Of a stretch of 64,000 bases of DNA, positions 35,101-47,000 are shown piece by piece. Each line of letters starts with the position of its first letter. Position 1 is the stretch's first letter. The position numbers and the translations under genes were made by a program. The notes beneath the pieces were generated by a model. That model saw nothing but the letters and a program-made list of their open reading frames with translations. It did no database searches and was not told where the DNA came from. Origin of the DNA: Desmodesmus armatus (taxonomy: Eukaryota; Chlorophyta; Chlorophyceae; Sphaeropleales; Scenedesmaceae); NCBI GenBank assembly GCA_007449985.2, contig VIIQ02000724.1, positions 186,001-250,000 of the forward strand, in the 5' to 3' direction.

Positions 35101-38100
35101 TATTGCCGTATGGTCACTGCAGGGGCAACCTGCCCCAGTCCTACAGGAGGAAGGTGGTGCCCCTGGCACTGACCAAGAGCACACCTGCAACAGACGGCAA
35201 AGTCAAGCCCCTGGCCCTCTTCAAGACACCACAGACAGCAGCAGCGGCGGCGGCTGGTGGAGCCCCAGGCTCCAATGAGGCCGCAGCGGCAGGAGAGCCA
35301 GGTGTGAGCGTTTGACTTGTTTGTCAGTAGATGCCCTGCTCGTCATGTCTAGAGCAGTGTTGGGCGCCTGCACCCTGCTAGCCTGCAAAAATGTGCTGTA
35401 ATTTAGTGTCAATTAGGAGGTAGCAGTCTGCAGGGTTGGTCCTAACACAGTACAGTATCGTACAGTACAGGTATGGGGAACAAGGTCCCACCCCGGCACT
35501 AGCCAGCGAGCCAAGGGCTCAGGAGGGTGCCCATAGGGTCTGTCACTCAAACCAGATGTTGACTGCAGGTGCTGCCAACGGCGTGGATGATCAGGATGAT
35601 GGCGGCAGTGACAGGGACGCTGAGCTGCCTTCACCTCAGGGCGGCGGGGCCAACCAGCCTTCCTCCCCTCCTATGCGTGACCTCGCAGCCACCACCCCAG
35701 CAGCACCCGGCCAACCCCCGCTCACCGGCCTCATCAACGCCACCCGCCGGGACAGCCAGATGCTGGATGCCCTGCTGCAGACAGTGCAGGACAACACAGG
35801 AGCACGGCCGAGCCCCCTGGGCTCCCTGATGGCTGGGCCCTCACCAGAGCCGGCAGCCGCCGCTGCTGCTGCTGCTGCTCCTCCTTCACCTGCTGATGCT
35901 GATGGGGAGGCAGGGAGTGACCAGGTGGCGGGCCTCAGGGGCAGGCAGACAGCACCAGCTCCTGCAATGGCAGCAGCAGGGGCTGAGCAGCAGCAGCAAG
36001 ATGCAGCTGCAGCAGCAGACCAGGATGAGGAGGAGCTTCAGAAGCTGCACAGCAACAGCCAGGTGAGCATGTGGAAGGGCGCCTGCAGCTCTGTGGTGCG
36101 CTATGGGGTGAAGCAGGAGAATTCGCCTGGAAGAATGGGGCCAAAGCAGCACAACAGCAGTATCGCCTCTGTTGAGTGTACAAGCATGTACAGGGCAGCC
36201 AGCCGAGCCCTCGCGTCACTATACTTGTTGACAACCTTGCAGGATGCCATCGGGGAAAAGCCAGAGTAGCAAAGTTGCCAACACTCAGCCAGCTGTTTCA
36301 GGGGGTGCTGCTGATGCTGCCTAGGGTCCGCCCCTGCTCACAACCTGTGTTATTGCTGCTGGTACTGCTGCTGGTGGTTTGTCAACGCAGGAAGATGCAC
36401 CAGTCCCTGAACCCGCTGCAGCAGCCTCTCCAAGCACACGCAGCAGGGCTGCAGCTGCTGCCGCCGCTGAGAAGAGGCCAGCACGCGGGGGCAAGGCAGC
36501 AGGCAAGCAGGCGGGTGGAGGCCCAGCTGTGCTGCCTCCTGCTGGCAAGGGCAAGAAGGCTGCTGAACGCAAGGTGGGTTGATGGGTGGCTGTGTTAGGC
36601 ACATGAGTTGCAACCAGCCAGTGTATGTTTTCAAGCAAGCAGTTCAAGGGCAGCTGGACCTGTGAGTGCCTGCTGCTTACGACCATCAAGGCTTGGGCAT
36701 GTTCCATTGTGATGCGCATGCATCAAAGCTGTGTTGAGGGCGCATCCTGGTGCTGCGACCGTTGCTGCAAGCAGTCACAGCATGCTGTAGTATTGTCTGG
36801 GTGCTGACCGGTGTCCCTTCTTGCTGCCCCCAGCAAGGGTGTCAGTTTGTGCTGTCCTCACCTCACCTATTGTCATATCTGTTGCTCGAGCATCATTATC
36901 ATCGTCAGCGGTGAAAGTATCCACGCCCCCCCCCCCACCACATACACAGGCGATCCCAGTAGGACGGTTCCTAGTGAGCATGCATGATAGTACATGTACT
37001 CCCTCTGCTGACACACAAACAACCCTGCTGACACACAAACAATCTCCTCTATCATGCAGGCCCCCGCTGCCGTGCAGCAGCATGAGCGCCGCAGCAGGCG
37101 GCCAGCAGCAACCAAGGACACCCAAGAATCAATTCAAGACCCTGACCTGCCAACACTGCCCCCACCAGACCAGTCAGCACCCCCAGCCTCAGCCTCAGCA
37201 CCTGCAGCACCAGCCGACAGCAATCTGGCCGATGCCCCAGACTGGCTCAATGCCTCAGCACCTCCTGGCAAGGCTGCCACTACTCCCAGTGCTGGCGGCA
37301 CAGCTCGCTTCAGCAGCCGCAACACTCGCCAGGCCGCACCTGCAGAGGACACCACCAGGGCAGGCTCAGGTGCTGCAGCAGGCGGCAGCAGTGGTGGCGG
37401 CAGTCGGCAGGAGGGCACGGGTAAGGCAGGCGCTGCTCAGGGCTCACCCCGGAAGAAGGCCAGCAGGCTTGGGAAGCTGGGTGCAACCCCTCAGGGCAAA
37501 AGCAAGCGCACGGCAGGCCAGCAGCAGCAGCAGCGGGGCCAGGGTGGAGGTGGTGACAGCCTGTATGCATTCCGGGGTGAGGGTGAGGATGGTGAGGGGC
37601 AGGAGGCTGCAGAGGATGCAGTGCATGAGGCTTTCCCAGCAGGGCCGGCCAGTGGCAAGAGCCAGAGGGGCAGGCAAGCAGCTGCCAAGGGCTCAGGCAA
37701 GGCGGGTGCAGGTGCTGCTGCTGCAGGCAAGGGGCGCAAGCCGGCAGGCAAAGCAGCAGGGGCTGGGGACGATGCAGCAGAGCAGCAGCAGCCGCAGCTG
37801 TCAGACTTTGACTTCCCTGGAGGTGACTCAGATGCAGAGGATGCTGGTGATGCAGAGGTGCTAGGCAGTGCCAAGGAAGGGAAGGCAGGGAGGGGTGGGA
37901 AGGCAGGGCGGGGCGGACGGGGTGGCAGAGGCAGGGGAAGGGGTAGTGCTGCTGCAGCTAAGGCTGGTGCCAAGAGGAAGGCAGCTGGGGATGCTGCAGG
38001 CAACAAGCAGAAGCAGCAGCGCAAGGGTGCTGCGGCAGCAGCAGCGGCAGCAGCCGCAGCAGCTGACACCAGCATGTGGGATGATATCGAGGGGAGAATG

Positions 38101-41100
38101 ATGTGGTGCAAGGGACTGCCGATGGTGATGCAGCTGAGTTGGCAGGTGGTGGCTTGTTGGGGCTCAACTTGGGGGCACAGCCTGGGCCAGCAGCAGGTGA
38201 CACAGCTGCTGCTGCAGGCTCTGGCAGGCAGCGGGCAGCACGTGGTGCAAAGAGCAAGGTGAGCTGAGCGTCGCCACATGCAAAGCAGGGTGGACTGGCA
38301 TATGTGCTGTGGTCATTCGGCATGTGTCCTGCCCAGCTGTGCGTTTGGATCGATGCTTCGGTCAGGCCTGCACACAAGCATTGTAGACAGGGCCTGTGAC
38401 AGCATTACCTGCACCAAGTCAGCTCAAGACGGCCTCTCTGTCGTTGTCAGATGCGAAAGCCTATGAGCCGGCAAACAAGTTAGCTAGGCGGCAAGACACC
38501 ACAAGCTGCAACGCAGATCTTGTGCTTTTCAAACAACAGTAACGGCGCCGTTTTTTTGTTCTTTGAAAAGCACAAGGTCTGCGTTGCACCTTGTGGTGCC
38601 CTGCCGCCTAGCTAACTTGTTTGCCCCTCCACCCTCCCGACAAGCTGCCCGTTGGCCCGTGTCATGAGCACGTCCTGCGTGTGTTGCTGCCTGGCTGACT
38701 CGCCCCTCCACCTTCCTGACACCTCCTCTTGGCCCGTATCATGTGCACGTCCTAGCTGGCGTGTCTGCCTCTCTATCTTCCCTGCAACTTGCTGTGTTTA
38801 TTATGCTTCCTGCGCGGTTTGCTGCAGGCGCTGGAGGCCATGCAGCAGCAGGCGGCGCTCATGCAGACACAGCCCACAGAGGATGGCCTGCAGGGCCTGC
38901 AGCACCTGCAAGACCTGCAGCAGCCAGAGGACCAACTGGGCCTGCAGGAAGACGACCAGCAGCAAGATGACCTGCAGCAGCAGCAGCAGGAAGACCTGCA
39001 GCCAGATGAGCAGGGGGGCGAGGGTGTGGCTGGAGTGCTGGGTGGCAGGGGTGACCCCCTGGCAGGTTTAAACAGCCCTGGGGCCCAGTCAGGTTCAGGG
39101 TCAGACTCTGGCAGTGAGGCGGCTGAGCTGGCGCAGCTGCTGGCGCAGCGGGGCATCAATAACGGCACAGCGCGCGGAGAGCAGCTGGCCAGGCTGCTGC
39201 AGGGTGGCCGCCCGCTGGGTGCTGAAGCTGGTGAAACCCCAGATGCGCTCAAGGTGCGTGCTGGCAGTGCAGGGAGTAAGGATGCATGCTGTCTTCTGCA
39301 TACGTGGTCCACAGGCGCGCCGCGTCGTTGATGGTGTACGTCGGCAGTGTTGCTTTTTTTGTGATGTTGGTGTGGTGTTGGAGAATGCAGTGGGCAAGAT
39401 AGCTTGTCCGGCACCCCAGTCAGAAGATGACCCCAATCAAGTAAACAGCTAATGCAGCTGCTGCGCAGCCGGTTCCATGTGCACCGTGGGGACTCAGTCG
39501 GCCCACCTAGCCTGTGGCCTGATGCAGCAACCATCACAAAGCTCAGCTTGCAGAAACACCCGAACAAACACCTTCAAACTGCATGAACCCCCCTGCGGTT
39601 GCCTGCAGATTGACACGGCCAAGGTGGCTCGCAAGCTGGCTCTCACAGGCGCAGCAGCAACCAAAGCTGCACCCAGCAAGCGCCAGCCAGCTGCTGCTGC
39701 TGCTGCTGCTGGTGGTGGGGGTGGCTTCCAACTGCCTGGACTGGGTGGTGGTGAGGCAGCTGCAGCTGCTGATGCAGGCGGCAATGATGATGGGGAGCAG
39801 GATGCAGGTAAGCTATGTAAGCTCATGTGCCTCTCTGTGGGTTGGTCAGCCTTGCTGAGTCATCATGGCAAGTATGGATTCGTGAGGCGGTGCATCGGGG
39901 GAAAGAGCTCACCAGCTTTGGGTGCACGGATCTGTTTCCGCCCTGAATCCAGGTTGCAGTTCATCAGCCATGCACACTGTCCCATACACAAATGGATTGT
40001 GTGATGGTTATTGTTGCACAGCCTGCTGGTGTGGGTCACGTATCACGTACATTCCTTGGCGGTCAGTCAGTCAGTGTTGTCACAAAGAGGTCCCAAGGAC
40101 CCAGCCGACCCGATGCAAGCCCCGGGACCCAGTCCATGTGCCGCGCATATAACTCAAGGCGCCACCAATCCTACTCAGGACAGCCCAACCACCTGTGGCA
40201 CACAAGCTGTGTTAGCATGCAACACGCACAAGGCATAAAGTGAACGGATGTGCGGCATGCAGTGTCAGCACCTGCTGTAACAGAGTACAGCGAGGCTGCG
40301 GTGTCCTACCCAGCCCATGCAAAGGCTACTCAAATTTGCTGTGTCTGGTGGCTGTAGTTTAGTGGTAGAACACTGCGTTGTGGCCGCAGCAACCCGGGAT
40401 CAATCCCCTGCAGCCACAGGATCGGACAGAAACACCTGTCTGGTACTTATGAAATTTGTTTTTCTGCTGTGTGTTATTGACGCCCTGTCTTCAGGCGCAA
40501 TGTCTAGCCCCAGTGCTTCAGAAGCAGAGGCTGATGGTGTGGGCGACGGCTTTGCAGCAGGGTTCAACCTGGACCCTGCCACCCGCTACACTGGCAAGGG
40601 CCCAAGAGGACGTGCCCCGCTGAACAACAACCGCCGGCCCCCAGCCGCTGCTGCCGCTGGTGAGCAAAAGGAGCAGCGGATATGAGCACACTGTTCAGGT
40701 TCAGGCCTGCGCCAGCAGCATGGCCGGCGAAGGGGGGAGGGGATGAGGGGACACATCGGTATCGAGGCAGCTCTGCACCCAGAATCAAGTCAGCTAGGGA
40801 CTGTCAGCCTTTGGGAGGGGTGGTCCGCGTGGGCAACCAAGCCAACTGGTCGTTCGATGCTGTGGGATCGTGCTGGTAGATGATGCCTGAGGCTGTTCAT
40901 GCTTTTCCTCATGCAGGTGGCATGAGGCAGCGGCAGCTGGCAGTGGGTGGGCTGGGTGCAGCTGAGGATGATGAGGATGCTGCTGGGCTGGAGGGTGGTA
41001 GCAGCCAGGAAGAAGCTGCCGTGGTGGCGCAGCTGCTGGCCAAGGCACTGACGGGGGGTGATGACGATGACGAGGACAGGTGAGGCGGCGGTCTCAAGTA

Positions 41101-42832
41101 ACGTATGACCAGCAAAAGACTGGGTGTATACAAGTCATACAGCCAACAAGCGCTGTGCAGCATAGGCAAGGCAGACCGGTTTCGCGGCGGCGGTGCAACC
41201 TCAGGGTGATAAGGTGTGAAGGCGTAATGAATGCAGCGTGAATGCTTGTCAATTCTTGCTGAGTCAGTGCAGGGACAATCCGAGAAGGATCGGCTGGCAT
41301 TTCAGTGGCGTGGTCTTATCTGATGTGCCATAGCATCTGTTTACGGCAGTGGGGTTGTCAGGGATTCCACAGTTGGGGCTGAAAACTATCCCAGTTGAGG
41401 ACATTGCAGCCATGTGACAGACCTTGTTGCATGCGGGTGGTCCAGGGGCGGCCGTGTTGCGTGTTGTGTGTCACAGAGGAGGCTGCTGCTGCCTGATTGT
41501 GCTGCAGTGATGATGAGGATGACATGGCGGTGACGGTTCTGCTGCAGCGGTCTCTAATGCAGTTCATTACCAGGAAGAAGAGGCAAGATCAGAAGAAGAG
41601 GGAGCGTGAGATACAGGTATGTGTGTCTGTCTGAGACGCTGATAGCCGGTGTGAGAAAATGTCTTATTTGTGACTTTTCTAACTCTATCCCTCTAAATGT
41701 GTGCGCTGCCTGTGCCATGGCACTACAATTCATGTGAAGGGTCCCAGTTGGCACGCTTGGCCATGGTCGCCATGCAGTGCGCCTTGCATGAAGTTGGTAG
41801 CGCTGAGCACTCCACCCTGTGTGCAGATCTGTCAAGAAAACCACATGTGTGAGGAAAGCCACTTAGGTTGTGCCTAATTGAGTTACACTGTGTCATTTTG
41901 CCTGACCCTGTGTTTTGTAGGAGCTTGAGGCGGCTATAAACCAGAGCGTCACAGCCCATCAGGCACAAATGAAGAGGGAGTTTGAGGAACTGGCCATGAA
42001 AGGTGAGCAACGGCTGCGTGATCAGACCATGCTGCATATGAAAGTGTTGTGTCATGGCTCAGCCAAGTTGGCGCAGCAATATTGACAGCGAGGCAAACAT
42101 GTGTGTCTGCGCAACCGTGCCACCGCAGGCAACGTCCAGGCTGACAGGGTGCTGCGGCAGCTGGAGGCAAAGGCTGCTGAGATCCAGACAGTGGGTGAGC
42201 AGCTGCGGCAGCAGCTGGAGGCGCAGTGGAACGAGTACCTGGCAACCTATGAGCAGGCCACCAAGATGCGTGAGGTAAGAGTGAGGGAGGGAGCAATCAG
42301 GGTTGTTGTCCAGGCTGCTTGACTGCGAGTTTTCTCTGCTCTCAAAGCACTTCATGCTGCAGAGACTGGGCTGCTGCAGCTTGCCTTGCTAGAGCAGTGT
42401 CCATCGGCATGTGTACAGTAGTCCCCCATTTCTGCCTGCTTGGTGGCTTGGGTTACTGGTAATGGGGCTCGCTGGCTTCCCAGCTGTGCTGTCATACGCA
42501 GCAGTGGAGCTTGTGACGAATGTTGTGCACTCGCTCTCGTGGCTTATATTTGCTGTGCTGTCGTGCGCTGAGCGTGCACAGGCACAGAAAAAGGCTCAAG
42601 GCGAAAACGAAAATAATGTACCAAATGCTGGCACTACACTGTATTTCTGCTGCCACAGGCGCTGAGGGCTGCCAAGGACAGGGGTGTGAAGCTGCACAAG
42701 CGCAAGGCAGCTGAGCTGCAGCAGCAGGTGCTGGACCGGATCAGTGTGAAGGAGGAGGAGCTGCTTGTGAAGCGGGCACGCACCGATAGCTCCATGAGCC
42801 AGCTCACCATGCTGCTGAGGGCAGTGGGATAG
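29166..42832 (+). CDS. SYCP2-like protein, candidate meiotic chromosome-axis core
   Basis: About 24 exons encode roughly 1670 residues, nearly all with agreeing GT-AG phases: 29166-29198, 29454-29591, 29709-29830, 30089-30179, 30539-30671, 30983-31097, 31608-31773, about 31983-32103, 32863-32975, 33301-33427, 33740-34015, 34512-34588, 35123-35301, 35569-36062, 36391-36573, 37060-38258, 38827-39253, 39609-39807, 40495-40659, 40917-41079, 41508-41616, 41921-42002, 42129-42274 and 42659-42832. Start MSRKKKPPTLE. Exons 2-9 are helical-repeat-like (GRVYGLRRSAVSTLVALCSH; GDADTQ then EYIVDLLWLLP). Exons 10-11 form a beta-rich module (YTNIKHVIVSVHNARNGEGR). The middle is disordered, acidic/basic and Ala-rich with GRGGRGRGRG. 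The last four exons are coiled coil (REREIQELEAAINQSV; VLRQLEAKAAEIQ). Order and size fit animal SYCP2. Plant ASY3 shares only the coiled coil. A frame change near 38.09 kb and a one-base phase conflict at 31.98 kb look like missing G residues. The function is inferred from architecture only. Confidence 0.6.
32240..32475. repeat. Cluster of palindromes and inverted repeats in an intron
   Basis: Motifs of the type CCATGTAC/GTACATGG and TACATGGGCCGT recur in both orientations across the stretch. A perfect 18-base palindrome, CCACGCACCGGTGCGTGG, lies at 32326-32343. It lies in the SYCP2-like gene between the exons at 32103 and 32863. It could be a small foldback element or a recently expanded palindromic repeat. 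Confidence 0.65.
35450..35525. repeat. Dispersed repeat, copy 1
   Basis: A CAGTACAGTA-rich stretch is followed by ACTAGCCAGCGAGCCAAGG. The 21-base core at 35496-35516 is identical to 54089-54109, and a diverged relative lies at about 55385-55480. It lies in an intron of the SYCP2-like gene. Confidence 0.6.
38470..38625. mobile_element. Foldback/MITE-like element with arms of about 63 bases
   Basis: The left arm (38470-38532, beginning GGCAAACAAGTTAGCTAGGC) is the near-exact reverse complement of the right arm (38560-38625, ending GCCTAGCTAACTTGTTTGCC). The centre holds AACGGCGCCGTT, itself palindromic. No clear target-site duplication flanks it. It lies in the SYCP2-like intron between 38258 and 38827. 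The transcript would form a long hairpin. Confidence 0.8.
38624..38760. repeat. Two-copy tandem repeat next to the foldback element
   Basis: A unit beginning CCCCTCCACC and containing TTGGCCCGT-TCATG-GCACGTCCT occurs at about 38624-38681 and again at about 38702-38757, with several substitutions. Confidence 0.6.
40348..40418 (+). tRNA. tRNA-His (GTG), slightly degenerate
   Basis: The 71 bases fold as a cloverleaf. The acceptor stem GTGGCTG pairs perfectly with CAGCCAC, with discriminator A. The D arm is GTTT-AGTGGTA-GAAC. The anticodon stem CTGCG/CGCAG encloses loop TTGTGGC with anticodon GTG. The T arm is off standard: the loop reads ATCAATC instead of TTCAATC (T54 changed), and one stem pair (C-T) is mismatched. 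It lies in the sense direction in a SYCP2-like intron, so it may be a working gene or a recently decayed copy. Confidence 0.75.
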
Positions 42833-44069
42833 GCTGGGGTGTGGTGAGGTGCATGCTGCGTTGGTGTGGAGACTGGTCAGTGCAGCTTGACCAGGGCTTC
42901 AAGGAGGTTGCGATACATTGATGCATGTGTGGACATGCGTGCCCACCGCCTTGAGGACGGGTGGAAGTTATGTTACTAAGCGTCAGGACCTGGCAGCAGG
43001 TTGTATCGTACTCCCATGCTGAGGAGGCTGGGTGCACAGCGTGGAACTAGGTTTGTACTTTGACTTCTTACCACACATGCCGTTGGCAAATACATCTACT
43101 GTTGGGGGATTGATTGCTTACCACCAGAGTGGCAGCGCCTCAATGCATTGTATGCGCGGTTGGGGAATGTTGGCCACCACACCATATGGGTGCCATTCGG
43201 CTGGGTGGAGATGACACACAGCGGTTCTTTGCATACGAGCTGCCCTTTTGCACTTGCCGTGTGCATTGCCTTGGGTTATGGCACTGGAAATCATGTAAAT
43301 ATGCGGGTATGCCAGCTGTGGCAGTGACGCACTCGCAGTATTGCAAGACAACGGCAGGGACACCGGTGTCACCCCCTCCCCTTCAAGGTTTGCAAGCTTG
43401 CAGACCTTGAAGGCTGCTGCAAGCATACTGATAGCTTGCAGCATCAGCTGAGGGGCATCCATTTGATGATGTATCGGTGCACGAGACAACCCCTGTCGAT
43501 TTCGTGTCAAATGCATGCTGCATGCTTTGCCCACTCACTCCAGGGTGCATGACCGTCCCACCCTGGCGCCCCTGACAGCGGGAATGCCTTGGTGGTGCCC
43601 CCACACCCATGCACCACAATCAGCAAGACCACCATAGTGCGTGGAAGGGTGATGATGAAACCACCGTTGTAGGAATGTGTGTGTTAGACTGTTGGAGTTG
43701 CGTCTGTCGCCAGTCTGTGTGGATCACTGGTGGGCGCTATTCACACCGACCGCAAGCTGGCATGACAGTGTGGCCAAGCTTACTTCTTTGGTCCTTATAT
43801 TTTAGCTGAGTTCTGAGTGCTTCTCCAGTCTCCGATATCAACATTGGTCAAGCAACAAATTTAAGCGCCGGTTTATCAGTCCTGGGTAGACGGGTCTGAT
43901 TGTTAGCTTCGACACCAATATTGCTTCTGTGTAGTTTTTTCACCGGCTTTGTGGCTTTGTGCAGTACCAGTAGGGTTGTGTTCAAGCCTCGCCCAATTTC
44001 ACTGAGATCACGAGCTAGCAGCCTTTCGATCATTTTCAAATCAGGGTATTGGAAGTCACCACACGCAAG
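42833..44069. other. Intergenic region with one palindrome
   Basis: This interval holds the 3' UTR of the SYCP2-like gene and the promoter and 5' UTR of the translocator. It contains a 32-base near-perfect palindrome at 43381-43412 (CTTCAAGGTTTGCAAG and its complement with one mismatch). No other gene is supported. Confidence 0.5.
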
Positions 44070-47000
44070 ATGGCACACACACTCGCTCTCGGGCAGCAAG
44101 GCGTTTTCTCAGCAGCACGCCTCTCCTCCGCCCGCACCAGCACGGTAAGCAATTTAGAATGGTTGCCAAATGTACTGATATCGAGGTCTTCGTGTTTTCA
44201 ATCGACTGAGCGCGCCCGCCTTCCGTGTTGCGATCTGGCTTTCCTTGTTCCAGCTGCTGCCACGCGTGCAGCTGCTGCCAGGCCGTGTGCAGCACCTGAG
44301 GACTATCCACAGGCCTCAACAGCATGATGAGCTGCAGCACAGCACCGTGGTGGTCAAGGCAGAGGCAGCAGACAAGGAGCTCGACCCCCTCGAGACGTGA
44401 GCTTTTGAGCGTTACCGCCTCTCGCCTCTCGGCCTTGCAACAGAACGTTGGCAGGGAGTTTTATGGACCTCAGAGCTGTCCGAGTGCAGTTGTGCCGGCG
44501 TTGGCTGGCGTTGTGAGCATATACCCCTGCTGCCTGTTGGCAAGGCAGTACCTGACAGCTCCTGTTCTCGCGTGCAGGGCTGTCTCCAAGGTGGTGGGAG
44601 CCAAGAACGCAACCACAGTGGTGACCCTTGGGTTCATCGCCCTGTGGTGAGTGCTTTGCAGAGCCTGCTCGCTGGATCGGAGCAGCTGTCCCATCCTAGC
44701 TGGCACCAGTACTGCTGCTGCCTGCTGCCGAAACCCTTGAAGCCCTAATCACTGAGCAGCATCATAGGCAGCCACAGACGGTCCTCTTTCTCCAGCAGCA
44801 TAGTTTTTGAAACTGAGGAAAGCATGGACAGCAAACAAGCAGTGTGCTGAAAGCTGGTGGCTCCTTGTGGTGTCCTCTGCCATAGGTACGTGCTGAACGT
44901 GTGGTTCAACCTGCTGAACAAGTCCATCTTCAAGTACTTCCCCTTCCCATACACAGTCTCCACTGTGCACGTGATTGTGGGTACTGCCTACTGCGTCCTC
45001 GTCTACTTCCTGGGCATGAAGAAGGCGTCCTTTGGCAGGGTGAGCACTAGCAGCATGCAGGGCATATGTATGGCAATGGTTATGTACTAGTGGCGCTTGT
45101 ACTGCCGCTGTGCCAGCAGTGTGCAAGGTAGACGTATTCCTTTGGCAGGGTGAGCAGCACACGCTTGCTCAGCAGCCTGCCAGGCATATGCACAGCTGCC
45201 TCCCAATGGCTTATCACACTGTTTTGGTGGATATTGCACGGGCACAGAGATTCTGATGGCAGTTGGGCTGGTTTGTATCTGCCTGGAGGTGCAGCCTCTG
45301 ATGTCTCAATAGGCAGCAGAGACCGCCCTGACAGTTTTGTTCACATGGCAAGCAGGGCAAGCACTGCAGCCTGCCAGCGGGCTCACTGTGTACACTGGCC
45401 ACCTTGTCAAGCCGAGAGCTTTGCTCTGCAATTCTTTTTGGCAAAGCCGTAGGCCCTCTGGGCTTCAGCACTATCGTAGCCATGCCTTCGGCTAGGATAG
45501 TGCTGGGTCTGCCTTGCAGAGTTGTTGACATGCCGATCAATTTGCCCGCCTGTCCCTCTGCTGCTGTGCAGCCTGTGACCAAGCAAGAATTCGGGACCAT
45601 CTTTGGCCCTGCCTTCATGCACGCCATTGGCCACATTGCCGCCAACATCAGTTTCGCAGCTGTTGCCATCTCCCTGACTCACACTGTCAAGACACTGGAG
45701 CCTGCATTCAATGTGCTGCTCAGCAGGTATGCTTTTGTGGTGGTATGCAACGCACTCCATGCAAGGCCGGTTGGTTGTTGCAGATGAAGCAACTCGAGGG
45801 CCGCGGGCTGGTGGTGTTGCAAGCTGACCACATGGCCAGGTTTGCACGCTGCGTGTCAAAGATGTGAATCATTCGACGCTCACACACGAGCGTCGTTTGA
45901 TCCACATCTTTGACATGCAGCCTGCACACCTGGCCGTGTGGTGGCTAGCATATGCTGGCTGCTTGTTGACGCTTTGACCACACTATGCCTTGATGACCAC
46001 GCAGGCGGGCACTATGTGAACACATGCGTGACCACATATGCACACATGCACTTCCACCTCTGTTTCTTCTCACTTGGCAGGCGGAGGGTTGGTTGCTGGG
46101 TGTGCGGTGCATGCAATGCCTGGCTAGGTGGGAAGCTTGCAGGCCGGCCAAACTTGCAGCGCGTCTGAACACAACCGCTAGCCAACACCCAGTATGTCAA
46201 CACGTGGTGTGGTCAGTCAGAAGTTCCACAGGGAGGTAACAGCTGCCCGCTCACGCATGCCGCTGCTGTCGTGTTTGTTGTGTTGTGCTTGCTGTGCAGG
46301 GCGATCCTGGGTGAGGCTACCCCCTGCCTGTGATGCTGAGCCTGCTGCCCATCATGGCTGGTGTGGCACTGGCGTCTGCTGGCGAGCTGTCATTCAACTG
46401 GACTGGCTTCATCAGTGCCATGCTCTCCAACCTGACCTTTGGGTTCAGGGCCGTGTGGGGCAAGCGGTGAGTGTAACCGGTGGGGAGTTTCGCTGGTCAA
46501 CAGACCTGGCCTGAGAGACTGGGCTGCGAACAGCAAGATGCCGCATGAGCGTAGATTGGCTCGCTGGCCATGTGCTGCGACGGGGTTGGAAGGCCCCTCT
46601 CCCAGTACAGCAGGAGTAGTAGTAGTAACCGCCCCCAACTGCCTAGATCGTGCCTGGTGGGGTTCCCTTTGCACTGGCTTTGCCAAAGAAGCTTGCACTG
46701 GCTGTGCCAATCCAGCAGGAAGCAATAGAGAGGTAGGGGCAAAATTGCTCGTGCCGCTTTGGTTGCCAACTCTGCGTCAGTTCGTGGCGGGCACAGGGGA
46801 GATGAAGTCGTGACACAGCCGCCAGGCTCAACACCTCCATGTGCGCTCGCATTTCTGCAGTCCCTGATGTGCTGACTTGTACTGTTGTCCTCCCTGCTGC
46901 TGCAGTGCCATGACAAAGACCCTGGACAGCACAGCAGTGTATGCCTACACAACCCTGATCAGCATGATTGTGTGCTTGCCATTCGCCCTCATTGCTGAGG

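Noticed and set aside
37434..38279. Minus-strand Ala/Pro/Cys frames
   Set aside because: Reverse of the Ala/Gly/Lys-rich large exon of the SYCP2-like gene.
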